A stretch of 64,000 nt of DNA, from assembly GCA_003635265.1 (NCBI GenBank), contig PYIZ01000010.1, forward strand, positions 85,087 to 149,086, written 5' to 3'. Below the pieces are notes generated by a model. It saw nothing but the letters and a program-made list of their open reading frames with translations, was not told the origin of the DNA and did not search any database. The DNA comes from Candidatus Poribacteria bacterium. Lineage in GTDB: Bacteria > Poribacteria > WGA-4E > PCPOR2b. The translations under genes were made by a program, and so were the position numbers. This document shows, piece after piece, positions 17,093 to 26,375 of the stretch. Every line of letters begins with the position of its first letter. Within the stretch, counting starts at the first letter, position 1.

Positions 17093-17133
17093 AAAGACAT
17101 TCCTTTCTTTAAGTTTCAGACGCGCTGCACTCC

Positions 17134-18033
17134 TTATTGGGTAGTGTCCGCCTTCGTCTCTTCAAATCGACTTCTAATTTCCGATAGCATTTCATCAGGC
17201 AACCGACCGCGCTCTGTAGCAGCGAGGTTGTCGTTGAAGTGGTCAATGTTGGTCGTGCCGACAATAGCGGTGTGAACATCTGGATCGCAGAGCAGCCATC
17301 GCAGCGAAGCCTCTACACGGGACATATCACCTATCACCTCCGGCGCGAGAATCTTCCGGGCATTGTACCACGTCTTCGCGTTATCTTCATTAGGGTGCGA
17401 CTGTTCGTATATGGCATTCGCGATGGGACCTTTGATGATAATGCCCATATCCTTTTCACGAGCAGCAGCGACCACTTCTACGGGTTCCTGCCGAAGCACA
17501 TTGTAGGTGAGCTGCAGCGTGTCGTACTCACCGATCTCAATTGCCTTGAGTGCAGTATCCCCGTCCGCTGATATGCTGATAAAGCGCACTTTCCCGGCTT
17601 TCTGTGCCTTCTTCAGTCCTTCCAACCCATCCCCAAATGCCACATCATCATACTTGGGACTGTGCAGCTGCATGATGTCAATGCAATCAGTCTTCAGCCG
17701 CTGCAGGCTTCGGTCAATCTGGGGTTCGATGGCTTTAGCGGAGTAATCCAGAGTTTGCACCCATTCTCCATCCGGCTGCTGCATCCGCCACGAACCACAC
17801 TTGGTGGCGAAGTAAAACTCATCTTGACGATGACCGATGTACTTTGCAATCAGTTCTTCGCTCCAACGATACGCCGCAGACGAATCGATAAAATTGACGC
17901 CAGTGTCGAGAGCACGGTTGAGAAGCCGTCCGACTTCATCTCCCTGTTCCGGCGGTGTCCAACCGATGTGCCATGCGCCGAAACCAAGTTCCGAAACCTC
18001 TAACTCTGTGCGTCCAAGCCTCCGATATTCCAT
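17134..18033 (-). CDS. Aldo/keto reductase
   Basis: NAD(P)H-dependent (beta/alpha)8 oxidoreductase, 299 aa. The catalytic set is visible: Asp and Tyr in FIDSSAAYRWSEE, Lys in FATKCGSW and His in IMQLHSPKYDD. The opening MEYRRLGRTELEVSELGFGAWHIG and the cofactor part VGTTNIDHFNDNL are typical. It sits in the minus-strand run between the SIS isomerase gene and the selenoprotein candidate. The substrate is probably a sugar-derived aldehyde or ketone; this is inferred from neighbours. Confidence 0.9.
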   Translation of the reverse strand: MEYRRLGRTELEVSELGFGAWHIGWTPPEQGDEVGRLLNRALDTGVNFIDSSAAYRWSEELIAKYIGHRQDEFYFATKCGSWRMQQPDGEWVQTLDYSAKAIEPQIDRSLQRLKTDCIDIMQLHSPKYDDVAFGDGLEGLKKAQKAGKVRFISISADGDTALKAIEIGEYDTLQLTYNVLRQEPVEVVAAAREKDMGIIIKGPIANAIYEQSHPNEDNAKTWYNARKILAPEVIGDMSRVEASLRWLLCDPDVHTAIVGTTNIDHFNDNLAATERGRLPDEMLSEIRSRFEETKADTTQ

Positions 18034-18076
18034 GAGCCTTCTCCTTTCTGTTTTTATCCTAACCTAACTTCAATTC

Positions 18077-18637
18077 TTAATCCGCAAGTTCCTTCCGAAT
18101 CCAAGAATGAAGGATATGGTTGAGGATCAGGTGCACATCTTCGACGGGACCGTAATCGTGGCTATCGGCAACAACACTGACATCCGCCATCTCCCGAAGT
18201 TTTCCGCCACCGAACCCAGTCCAGCCAATAGTTTTACACCCAATAGCCTTGGCATGACGAATCGCCCGGATGATGTTTTCGGAGTTACCACTCGCACTGA
18301 TGGCGATCACCAGATCGCCTGGGGTCACTAGGTTTTTGAGCTGCTCGACAAACACGTCTTCATAGCACACATCGTTTGACCACGCCGTCATCGTTGCTAC
18401 ATTATCGGTCAAGCTGATCACCCGAAAGCGACGCACACCGGGCACGCTCGTTCCTTTGCCCAAATCAGTGGCAATATGCGATGCAGTCGACGCACTGCCA
18501 CCGTTCCCGATGACGAAAATTTGCCGATCTGCCTGATATGTTTCCATCACGAGATCGATGGACTTGCGAACATCGGCTAAAGAGAGACGTTCCAACACGC
18601 CCTGAAGATGTGAAATATAGCCTTGAATACGATCCAT
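18077..18637 (-). CDS. SIS-domain sugar-phosphate isomerase (GmhA/DiaA-like)
   Basis: 186-aa single-SIS protein close to D-sedoheptulose-7-phosphate isomerase. The phosphosugar loops are IGNGGSASTASHIATDLGKG and ISASGNSENIIRAI, and the end SHDYGPVEDVHLILNHILHSWI has the glutamate and histidine used by GmhA. Because it lies beside a ROK sugar kinase, the partner reaction is probably isomerisation of a sugar phosphate made there; lipopolysaccharide heptose synthesis is less likely in this context. Confidence 0.85.
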   Translation of the reverse strand: MDRIQGYISHLQGVLERLSLADVRKSIDLVMETYQADRQIFVIGNGGSASTASHIATDLGKGTSVPGVRRFRVISLTDNVATMTAWSNDVCYEDVFVEQLKNLVTPGDLVIAISASGNSENIIRAIRHAKAIGCKTIGWTGFGGGKLREMADVSVVADSHDYGPVEDVHLILNHILHSWIRKELAD

Positions 18638-18721
18638 GCATTATCTCCAAATTTCAATCAGATAGTGTATAGTTCTGCGAAATTGGTTTTTCTCAGTACC
18701 GGTTGACCTATTCATGCCACG

Positions 18722-19687
18722 CTAATTGTCAATTACCAACGAAATTGCAGCAAGATCACCGATGGAATTGCCCAATTCTGCTGGCATAATTTTAACAGAT
18801 TCCAAGGGACGTTGCATCGCCATTTCCGTTACGGTACGTCGAATTGGGTTCATTAGCAAATCACCTGCAGCAACTGCAATTGTTCCGAGCAGCACGATCT
18901 GAGGATTCAAGATATTGACGAGGTTCGCGATTCCCCAACCCATGTAATACGCTGTTTTTTTTACTAGCGCAATGGCCAAAGCGTCACCTTCCCGTGCGGC
19001 TTGGAGTACATGCTCTGATCTAACGCGATCAATCTGTCCATCCGCGAGTGCCAAAATCTTTGTGTGGGGCTGATCTACAATCGCCTCCTGTGCGCGACGT
19101 GCAATCGCAGGTCCCGAACAGAGGGCTTCCAGACACCCATATTGACCACAACCACAGAGCGGACCATCAGGGAGCAAGATCTGATGCCCAACCTCTCCGG
19201 CACTGTCATTTGCGCCGTGATAGATCTCCCCATTGGCAACGATACCGCCGCCAATCCCTGTACTCATCGTCATGTAGAGGACATAATCGTAGCCACGTCC
19301 ACCCCCAAATCGCGCTTCGGCAAGTGCGCTTGCATTCGCATCATTCTCAATGACCGTTGGAATATGAAACTCAGACTCGATCATCTCCTTCAACGGCAGC
19401 GCATCCCAGCCCGGCAGATTTGGCGGAGAATAGATAATGCCAGTCTTCGTGTCGAGGGGACCTCCGCAACTTACACCAATCCCTGAAATCTCTTCTCGCT
19501 GCAATCCTGCCAGATCAAGCACCTCGTCAACCATGCTCAAAATCAGCTCTACCGCATGGCGGGGTCCCTTCTCTGACTCCGTCAGCTTCCGGACCTTTTG
19601 AAGGATATTTCCATCTTTATCAGCGACAACAGTGGCAAGTTTTGTCCCACCGATGTCGATACCGATGACGTGTGAATTCATCTGCAA
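18722..19687 (-). CDS. ROK family sugar kinase
   Basis: ATP-dependent kinase for hexose or amino sugar, 321 aa. It has the ATP loop IGIDIGGTKLATVVADKDG, the catalytic Asp in VIENDANASALAEARFGGGRG, and the ROK zinc site GEVGHQILLPDGPLCGCG followed by QYGCLEALCSG. It ends with the helix region NILNPQIVLLGTIAVAAG. There is no N-terminal DNA-binding domain, so it is a kinase and not a NagC-type repressor. The gene starts six bases after the stop of the enolase-superfamily gene upstream. Confidence 0.9.
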   Translation of the reverse strand: MQMNSHVIGIDIGGTKLATVVADKDGNILQKVRKLTESEKGPRHAVELILSMVDEVLDLAGLQREEISGIGVSCGGPLDTKTGIIYSPPNLPGWDALPLKEMIESEFHIPTVIENDANASALAEARFGGGRGYDYVLYMTMSTGIGGGIVANGEIYHGANDSAGEVGHQILLPDGPLCGCGQYGCLEALCSGPAIARRAQEAIVDQPHTKILALADGQIDRVRSEHVLQAAREGDALAIALVKKTAYYMGWGIANLVNILNPQIVLLGTIAVAAGDLLMNPIRRTVTEMAMQRPLESVKIMPAELGNSIGDLAAISLVIDN

Positions 19688-19693
19688 ATACTC

Positions 19694-20836
19694 TCAACCA
19701 AATAAATACTTCCGTACAGTATCTTCGCGCACATGCACCCCCAAGCCGGGGGTTTCCCGCACGGCGAGATAGCCATCCTCTTGAACCCACGGATCGCTGA
19801 CCAACTCGTGTTGCATCGGCGACTCATGCGGCTTGAAATCCATCGCAACACCATGTGTCGAACCCGCAAGCAGGTGCAGACTAGCAGCCGTGTTGAGTGC
19901 ACTGCTCCATGTGTGAAAGCTGAACTCGAGACTTTCCGCCTCAATCAGTTTGATAACATGTAGCGAACCGGTGATACCGTGACAACGGCCAGGGTCAATC
20001 TGCACCACATCAATGCCTCCCGACTGGATGAGACGCCGGTAACTCTCAACGTTCCATTCATCCTCACCCGTACCGATGGGAGTGGCAACCGCTGATCGGA
20101 GTCGAGCATGTCCTTCAAGGTCGTGAGGTGGGAGTGGTTGTTCAATCCATCGGAGTCGATACGGCTCCAAGTCTCGAAAGCGCTGAATTGCTGTCGGGAC
20201 ATCCCAGAGTCCGTGATGCCCGGGTGTGTCAACAATGAGTTCCAAGTCATCGCCAATAACCTCCCGCACCCGTCGGACAATTTCGATATCGCGCTGTCGG
20301 TTTTGACCGAAGAGTGCCTCGGGCTGCATACCCCATCCCGCTTTGACAACTTGATATCCCTGCTCCTTGAGCAAACGAAATTCATTGAGCGTCCAGTCAA
20401 AATCTTCCATGTCGAATATAAACGACGCCATAGCGACGACTTTATCGTGCAATTGCCCCCCTAGCAACCGGCAAATGGGCAAACCTAAAGCCTTTCCTTT
20501 CACATCCCAGAGCGCCATATCTAGGGCACTCACCCCAAAGGCAGCAATCCCTTCAGGTCCATACCACCAGATACGGGACTGCATTCTGTGCCAGAGCCGA
20601 TCAACATCTACCGCATCCTCACCGAGGAGCAACGGTGCGAGCCCCTGTTCAATAATGATCTTCGTCGCTAATGCCGCTTCCCGAAACTGTGAAATACATT
20701 CGCCCCAGCCGACCACACCATCTTCTGTTTCAACACGGGCAAGGGTGATATACCGTTCAACGCCTTTGTAATGTGGCTCTGGGTAAGCCAGCGGAAAGGC
20801 ATCAATTTTTTGGATTTTCCTCACTTTTGACCTCAT
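19694..20836 (-). CDS. Enolase-superfamily (mandelate racemase-like) sugar-acid enzyme B
   Basis: 380-aa MR-subgroup member. The barrel shows the base motif VKAGWG, metal ligands in LIVDTPGHHGLW, WIEQPLPPHD and IGTGEDEWN, and a late His in FSFHTWSSALNTAAS. The opening ECISQFREAAL-type cap is GVVGWGECIS. Members of this group dehydrate aldonates or uronate-derived acids. Its place directly before the ROK kinase suggests one step of acid-sugar breakdown followed by phosphorylation. The exact substrate cannot be read from motifs. Confidence 0.87.
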   Translation of the reverse strand: MRSKVRKIQKIDAFPLAYPEPHYKGVERYITLARVETEDGVVGWGECISQFREAALATKIIIEQGLAPLLLGEDAVDVDRLWHRMQSRIWWYGPEGIAAFGVSALDMALWDVKGKALGLPICRLLGGQLHDKVVAMASFIFDMEDFDWTLNEFRLLKEQGYQVVKAGWGMQPEALFGQNRQRDIEIVRRVREVIGDDLELIVDTPGHHGLWDVPTAIQRFRDLEPYRLRWIEQPLPPHDLEGHARLRSAVATPIGTGEDEWNVESYRRLIQSGGIDVVQIDPGRCHGITGSLHVIKLIEAESLEFSFHTWSSALNTAASLHLLAGSTHGVAMDFKPHESPMQHELVSDPWVQEDGYLAVRETPGLGVHVREDTVRKYLFG

Positions 20837-20943
20837 TTCCGGATTGGCTTACTCTGTCTACCAATACCGATGTAGATTTACAATATTCCGTCCTTGGGGC
20901 AATGTCGCGCTGATATTTGACTGCAACACCGATACGATTCCCG

Positions 20944-22140
20944 CTATCCACTAGGATCAGGCTCCGGTTCCGGTCGGTGGTGCATAAACAGCAGGAGGAA
21001 TAAACTAACTAACAGCAGCCCCCCCATCAAAAGAAAACCGAGCGCAAATCCGTAGTATTCCCCCATCACGCCCATACCAGCGGGGACGATCCCAGCACCA
21101 AACAGGTAAACAAAGGGAATCATCAACGAGACGGCAACGTTTCGAGTGCGGGGAGGTCCCACATTTGCCAATCCCAACAATCCAACTGGGAAAAAGGCAG
21201 CAACGACCGCAGGTTGGAGAAATACCACAATCACAAGGATAATCTTTTGACTGAGCCCCATTAATCCCGTCAGAATAGCCGTTGCGGCATAAATGGCTCC
21301 CATGACCCACTTTGCGCCGAAGCTATCCGCCAACCAGCCGGCAAGAAAAACAGCCACAAGCCCGGATACCCGCGAGAGTCCCACGAGGGTATTCACCAAT
21401 CCTTGCTCTAATCCCTGTTCAGTGATGAGATAGACCGGCAGAATTGCGTAAACACCTACACTCGCCCCGCAAGCCAAACTCATCAGGATCGCTATCACCC
21501 AAAATGATGGCTGGTAAAAGATGCGTCCGACGTTACCTAAGCGTGGCGGCTCACCGGCAAATCTGCCCCCCTGTCCAAACAGCGCGAATGTCGCAGCCAT
21601 CACTAAGCCGCCAACACCGACAATTATCAGCACACCCCGCCATGATGTAAAACTTAACCCCAATTCGGCAACGATAGGTGCCAAAACATATCCCATCGTG
21701 GGTCCTGCCTCATGCAGCGAAATCGCTTTTCCCCAATGTTCTGGATCGACCAGCCGGGTCATGGTCGCCATCGCCGACGGAAAATAGAGACCCGAACCCA
21801 TACCGAGCACCACCATGCCAATTTGCATGCCCATCAGCGAGTGGCTGAAAGCAATTATCAGGACTGCCGTCCCACACGTTATTGAGGAAAGCAGAATTGT
21901 CCCGCGATGTGTAAGCCTTTGGGAGACGAAACCTGACCCTAGCATCACAGGCGCAAATCCGATAGAGATGAGGAGGAAAAGACTTCCCGATTTCGCATGG
22001 GAGAGGTGAAGCTCTTCCTCAATCAGCACCAGCAGCGGTGAAAAGACAACACGCGAAAGAAACGTGAAAAAGAGAATCCCAGCGAGGAACAGAATGGGAG
22101 TTAATATCCGATAGATACTTTTTTGACCGCTGTTGCGCAC
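20944..22140 (-). CDS. MFS transporter
   Basis: 398-aa protein with about 12 hydrophobic helices and the MFS loop between helices 2 and 3 (SQRLTHRGTILLSS). The second-half loop is LADSFGAKWVMG. The start is GTG (22138-22140). Its place between the BNR genes and the sugar-acid enzymes suggests import of the sugar or sugar acid processed here; this is inference. Confidence 0.85.
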   Translation of the reverse strand: MRNSGQKSIYRILTPILFLAGILFFTFLSRVVFSPLLVLIEEELHLSHAKSGSLFLLISIGFAPVMLGSGFVSQRLTHRGTILLSSITCGTAVLIIAFSHSLMGMQIGMVVLGMGSGLYFPSAMATMTRLVDPEHWGKAISLHEAGPTMGYVLAPIVAELGLSFTSWRGVLIIVGVGGLVMAATFALFGQGGRFAGEPPRLGNVGRIFYQPSFWVIAILMSLACGASVGVYAILPVYLITEQGLEQGLVNTLVGLSRVSGLVAVFLAGWLADSFGAKWVMGAIYAATAILTGLMGLSQKIILVIVVFLQPAVVAAFFPVGLLGLANVGPPRTRNVAVSLMIPFVYLFGAGIVPAGMGVMGEYYGFALGFLLMGGLLLVSLFLLLFMHHRPEPEPDPSG

Positions 22141-22261
22141 CGTAAATTTCCTACCATCACCTTCCTTGATTCAGCGCCCCCGGTGTTCCAGGAACAAAAT
22201 CCCCCACAAAATCCTGTCCTGCTTGGCTTGGATAGACATATCCAAGTCATAAACACCCGGA

Positions 22262-22285
22262 CTATCGCGCAATGTGCTAGGTATC
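22262..22285. repeat. Dispersed 24-bp repeat, copy B (inverted)
   Basis: It matches the reverse complement of 9550-9573 in 23 of 24 bases. It lies in the 244-bp gap between the MFS start and the end of BNR protein 1, just 5' of two strong hairpins. Confidence 0.7.
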
Positions 22286-22289
22286 TTGT

Positions 22290-22313
22290 GCAGTGGATTT
22301 GTCAATCCACTGC
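22290..22313. repeat. Perfect 10-bp hairpin in intergenic region
   Basis: GCAGTGGATT and AATCCACTGC pair around a TGTC loop. A second perfect 8-bp hairpin (GTTACTGT / ACAGTAAC, 9-base loop) lies at 22350-22374, and an 8-bp palindrome CTTGGATA-GACA-TATCCAAG lies upstream at about 22228-22247. None has a T-tract. They lie in the transcript between the BNR and MFS genes, so they may set mRNA stability or mark a repeat element. Confidence 0.55.
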
Positions 22314-22384
22314 GAGCGCCAGTTCACTCCATGAAGTCTATTCAGTCAAGTTACTGTGTCTGGTAAACAGTAACATGTGTTATG

Positions 22385-23662
22385 TTATGACTGTGATCGC
22401 ATTTGCGTCCAATAAACTCCGTTGGACAGAATATCATCACAACCTTCACCCGCAACACCAGCGGTATAGATCACACCGGGGTGGTCAACGTGGTTGTGAC
22501 CCGTGGGACGCTCCAAGTTTGGAAACCAATGCGGCACGCTCTCATCAGGTTTGGAGAGCAATTCGACGCTGAACTTGCCATCGATGTCGGGAGCTTGCAG
22601 TCCAATGATCTCGCTGCTCTTGTGTCCCCAATTGTTCTCACTGAGGGTGTCGAGATTCAACAAGCTCAATACACCGAAAATCCGACCGTCAGGGGCAATG
22701 TGGAGCGCACTCGAGGGACCAGGGCTCCAACCCTCCCACCCCTTGGAGAGTTCGGCGGCAAGCGATCGACGGCACCATTTACCGCTCTTATCCAACCATA
22801 TAATCCACGCTTCGGAAGGTAAGGAATAGAAAGGGCAGGTGCAGTAGAGAATGTGGGGAGTGCCCTCCGTATCGACAGCGGTAGAACCACTACTCAAATC
22901 CTTATGTTCGGTGTCAATGAGCGTGACAGTTTCACGGGTGGCGGGCAATGAAACCGGTGTGCCATCGGCTCGTTCCCATGTTTTACCACTGTCGGGACTG
23001 CGGAGATAGCCGATCGTATATGACCGGTTTTCATCAAATATGCAGAGGGTCATATGCAGCGTCCGATAATCTTGTCCCCAAGCCAACTGCTGCTGAAAGC
23101 AGACGTATCCCCCTTCATCATCTTGGAAAACCGTAATTGGCTCCTGCCAAGGTACATTGGGTGGTTTGATGTAGAGGTTCACATACCACGGCTCACTTCC
23201 TCGACTCTGTCGTCCTGTCAGATACAGAGTGTCATCCGGTCCGCAAACCATCATGGGATAGGTGCATCGTTCGCCAACCTCGATTTCGTTTTCCCATTCG
23301 GACGCGTCGTTTGGACGAACTGAACGCCGGTATCGGAAGGGATGAAGGTGCGGATAATACACGATGTGAAGATATCCTTGACTGTCTACCGTCAACGCGG
23401 GACCACCGTGATTATCATAAGCCTCACCGACCGTATATGTCGGAGACCATTGGTCCATGCTTCGATCCAGCGTCCGGGCACGCACCCGAAATCCTTCGGC
23501 AATCGAGTCAAGCCACGCCACATGCGTTTTGTCCTGAAGTGTGATAATTTTATTGGCATCGGTATAGGCAGTCGCACGACCACAGCCATTCTCTGACAGG
23601 AGAACAAGGTTCGGATTCAAATTGCTGTACGCTGCCCCGTCTCTCAAAATTGAGATGGACAT
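22385..23662 (-). CDS. BNR-repeat propeller protein 1 (BNR_4-like)
   Basis: 425-aa protein with repeated beta-propeller blades. Recognisable pieces are NHGGPALTVDSQGYLHIVYY, FRYRRSVRPNDASEW, Asp-box-like SPDSGKTWERADG, and HILYCTCPF. These match the BNR_4 sialidase-like group, whose members include polysaccharide lyases and other glycan-binding enzymes; catalytic residues cannot be assigned. No signal peptide is seen, so it probably acts in the cytoplasm or is exported in some other way. GGAGGTAAG precedes the start. It is a close tandem paralog of the next gene upstream. Confidence 0.75.
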   Translation of the reverse strand: MSISILRDGAAYSNLNPNLVLLSENGCGRATAYTDANKIITLQDKTHVAWLDSIAEGFRVRARTLDRSMDQWSPTYTVGEAYDNHGGPALTVDSQGYLHIVYYPHLHPFRYRRSVRPNDASEWENEIEVGERCTYPMMVCGPDDTLYLTGRQSRGSEPWYVNLYIKPPNVPWQEPITVFQDDEGGYVCFQQQLAWGQDYRTLHMTLCIFDENRSYTIGYLRSPDSGKTWERADGTPVSLPATRETVTLIDTEHKDLSSGSTAVDTEGTPHILYCTCPFYSLPSEAWIIWLDKSGKWCRRSLAAELSKGWEGWSPGPSSALHIAPDGRIFGVLSLLNLDTLSENNWGHKSSEIIGLQAPDIDGKFSVELLSKPDESVPHWFPNLERPTGHNHVDHPGVIYTAGVAGEGCDDILSNGVYWTQMRSQS

Positions 23663-23758
23663 TTCTTACCTCCACTTCTTGCATCGGTAGTCAAGACGCA
23701 TCTATCCACTCATTTCCATATTGGTATTACAATCTGCGATGGCCAGAAAGATGGACTA

Positions 23759-25033
23759 TCAGTGTGGTTGCATTTCTGTCCAATAGACTCCGTTGGAAAG
23801 AATATCATGAAGCCCTTCACCTGTAACCCCCACAGTATACATCAGGCTGGGCACACCCACATGGTTGTGCCCTGTGGGACGTTCTAGAGTCGGCAGCCAA
23901 TGCGGAATTGTCATGTCGGGTTTGGAGAGTAAGTCAACGCTAAAGTTACCCCCGATATCCGGGGCTTGCAAACCAACAATCTCAGCAGTTTTATGCCCCC
24001 AATTTCCCTCATCGACGGTTTCAGGCTTCATCAAAGCCATTACGACGAAAATCCTACCGTCGGGAGCGATGTGGAGAGCGCCATCCATGGCGAGACTCCA
24101 ACCCTTCCATTCCTTGGGAAGTTCGTCGGAGAGTGAGCGCCGGCACCATTTACCAGCCCCATCAAGCCATACAACCCACGCTTGGGACGGTATAGCAAAG
24201 GAAGGGCAGGTGCTGTAGAGGATATGAGGCGTACTCTCGCCATCCACAGCAACAGAGCCAAAGCGCAAATCTCTATGTTCTGTGTCAATGAGTGTGACGG
24301 TTTCGCGCGTAGCGGGCAGCGAAACCGGTGCCCCATCGGCTCGCTCCCACGTTTTACCACCGTCAGGAGTACGGAGATAACCAACAGTATATGACCGGTT
24401 TTCATCAAAAATCAAGAGAGTCATATGCAACGTCCGATGGTCTTGACCCCATGCCAGCGCTCCCTGATAGCGAACATACCCTCCCTTATCGTCTTGGAAA
24501 ATGGTGATAGGTTCCTGCCAAGGCGTATTGGGGGGTTTGATGTAAAGGTTTACATACCATGGTTCGGATCCGCGATTCTCTCTGCCTGTTAGGTAAAGGG
24601 TGTCGTCCAAACCGCAGACCATCGTGGGATAGGTGCATCGTTCCCCAAATTCAATTTCGTCACCCCACTCGGATGCATCGTTTGGACGCGCTGAACGCCG
24701 GTATCGGAAGGGATGATGGTGGGGATAATAAACGATGTGAAGGTATCCTTGACTGTCAACCGTCAACGCAGGTCCGCCGTGGTTATCATAAGCCTCTCCG
24801 ACGGGGTATGTCGGAGACCATTGGTTCGTCTTCCGATCCAGCGTCCGTGCACGCACACGAAACCCCTCGGCAATAGAATCGAGCCATGCTACGTGCGTTT
24901 TGTCCCGAAGCGTGATTATTTTGTTGCAATCGCCGTAGGCCGTGGCGCGACCACAGCCATTCTCTGACAGTCGGACGAGCCTTTTACCTATATTGCTGTG
25001 TGCCCATGCTTCCTGCAAAGCTGAATTGGACAT
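23759..25033 (-). CDS. BNR-repeat propeller protein 2 (tandem paralog)
   Basis: 424 aa, aligned end to end with BNR protein 1 without large gaps and identical at most positions by eye (long shared stretches such as KTHVAWLDSIAEGFRVRART and CTYP-MVCG-DDTLYLTGR). The Asp-box-like segment is TPDGGKTWERADG. Even the ribosome binding region (GGAGGTAAC...ATGTCC) is shared. It is a recent tandem duplication. The most different parts are the first 15 residues and the loops between blades. Function is as for protein 1: probable glycan-directed propeller. Confidence 0.75.
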   Translation of the reverse strand: MSNSALQEAWAHSNIGKRLVRLSENGCGRATAYGDCNKIITLRDKTHVAWLDSIAEGFRVRARTLDRKTNQWSPTYPVGEAYDNHGGPALTVDSQGYLHIVYYPHHHPFRYRRSARPNDASEWGDEIEFGERCTYPTMVCGLDDTLYLTGRENRGSEPWYVNLYIKPPNTPWQEPITIFQDDKGGYVRYQGALAWGQDHRTLHMTLLIFDENRSYTVGYLRTPDGGKTWERADGAPVSLPATRETVTLIDTEHRDLRFGSVAVDGESTPHILYSTCPSFAIPSQAWVVWLDGAGKWCRRSLSDELPKEWKGWSLAMDGALHIAPDGRIFVVMALMKPETVDEGNWGHKTAEIVGLQAPDIGGNFSVDLLSKPDMTIPHWLPTLERPTGHNHVGVPSLMYTVGVTGEGLHDILSNGVYWTEMQPH

Positions 25034-25108
25034 TTGTTACCTCCACATCTTCCGTCAGGAAATCAAACGCGTTTGTCCACGCATGTGAGTACCGATACCA
25101 CGATACCC

Positions 25109-26164
25109 TTAAACCCAGCCGTGATCAATCGTGATGGGAGAACCAGAGGTCTGATTTGACCAACCGAGACCACTATCTAACACTACCTCTCGACCGGTGA
25201 TTGCGGACTGCTCCGCAGCAAACAGGATCTCCATAATATGGCGTCCCCATTCCCCATGCGTCGGTGGCTCGATATTCTTTTCAATCGCTTCAGCAAACGA
25301 CTTCCACTCGTTGTGCATCTCAACCGGTGGATCATCGAACGGCACCTCCTCCCACTCGTCTCCCTTTCCGACTCTGACATACTTTTCACCGTGCTGGCTG
25401 AACCGCAGTGTACCATTGGCACAAATCACTTGACAACTAAAATCTGGCGCACCGTCGGCAAATCCAATAGCTACAGCAACCCCAGCAAGGCCGTTCTTGT
25501 ATCGTATGAAAGCAGTGGCAGAATCATCAGCCGCTTGGTAATGGGCACGTGCACCGATAGATGCCGATACCGATGCCGCCTGTGACGCCATCACCCATGT
25601 GAGCCGGTCTACCACATGAACGCCATTGGTCAACCACATACCACCGCCATGATAGCGACTACGATACTGTGGACGACGACCACTATAGCCCCAATTCTTG
25701 GACATGTAACACACCGCTGTTATGAGCGGTCCCAGATCGCCCGAATCGAGAATCTCCTTCGCCTTTACACTTGTGCCGTAATAGTGCTGGCTATATCCAA
25801 CCATCAACTTCACGTTGTTAGCAGCCGCCGCCGCTATCATATCGTCACATTGCTGCAGACTGATTGCCATCGGCTTCTCCACCAAGACATGTTTACCGGC
25901 GTTGCACGAGTCCACGGTGAGTTGATGATGGAGCTGATGACCTAGCACAACCGCTACAGCATCAACTTCATCGTCCTGCAACAGTTGCGTGTGAGTCTCA
26001 TATCCTCTTGGGATATTATATTTCCCCATGTATTCACGACGCTTTTCCTCAAAAAGGTCAGCAACCGCTACAACCTCTACATTGTCCAATGTCGCGATCG
26101 CATCACAGTGGGAGCGGGCGATTCCGCCCAATCCAATAATTCCAACTTTTAATTTTTCCATCAT
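25109..26164 (-). CDS. Gfo/Idh/MocA family oxidoreductase
   Basis: NAD(P)-dependent sugar or inositol dehydrogenase family, 351 aa. The Rossmann loop is VGIIGLGGIARSHCDAI, and the lysine of the family signature is in HVLVEKPMAISLQQCDDM. The C-terminal alpha/beta domain follows (GVHVVDRLTWVMAS holds the usual catalytic His region). AGGAGG sits two bases before ATG 26164 and five before ATG 26161, so the true start may be the second. It is the first gene of the eleven-gene minus-strand run. Confidence 0.9.
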   Translation of the reverse strand: MMEKLKVGIIGLGGIARSHCDAIATLDNVEVVAVADLFEEKRREYMGKYNIPRGYETHTQLLQDDEVDAVAVVLGHQLHHQLTVDSCNAGKHVLVEKPMAISLQQCDDMIAAAAANNVKLMVGYSQHYYGTSVKAKEILDSGDLGPLITAVCYMSKNWGYSGRRPQYRSRYHGGGMWLTNGVHVVDRLTWVMASQAASVSASIGARAHYQAADDSATAFIRYKNGLAGVAVAIGFADGAPDFSCQVICANGTLRFSQHGEKYVRVGKGDEWEEVPFDDPPVEMHNEWKSFAEAIEKNIEPPTHGEWGRHIMEILFAAEQSAITGREVVLDSGLGWSNQTSGSPITIDHGWV

Positions 26165-26195
26165 AACCTCCTAGTTATTGGATGTGGTGTTACAA

Positions 26196-26254
26196 GCGTC
26201 CATGCACATTACGAGACCGAATCGGCAGACTTGTACACCGATACGCATGGACGC
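26196..26254. repeat. Long inverted repeat upstream of the catabolic run
   Basis: GCGTCCATGC (26196-26205) and GCATGGACGC (26245-26254) are perfect 10-bp arms around 39 bases. It lies in the 211-bp gap between the GMC gene end and the Gfo/Idh start, so it is in the leader or promoter region of the catabolic run. It might be an operator, a terminator for the GMC gene, or a repeat element. Confidence 0.5.
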
Positions 26255-26375
26255 AGTAAGTAGTCGAGTCAGTATCTTTCCAGCAGAAGAAATTTCAAGC
26301 GGAAATAAGCGACGTGTCCCCTGACGTATGGATACTTCCGCGATATATTTGGTCGGCCTATTGATTGGAACATGA

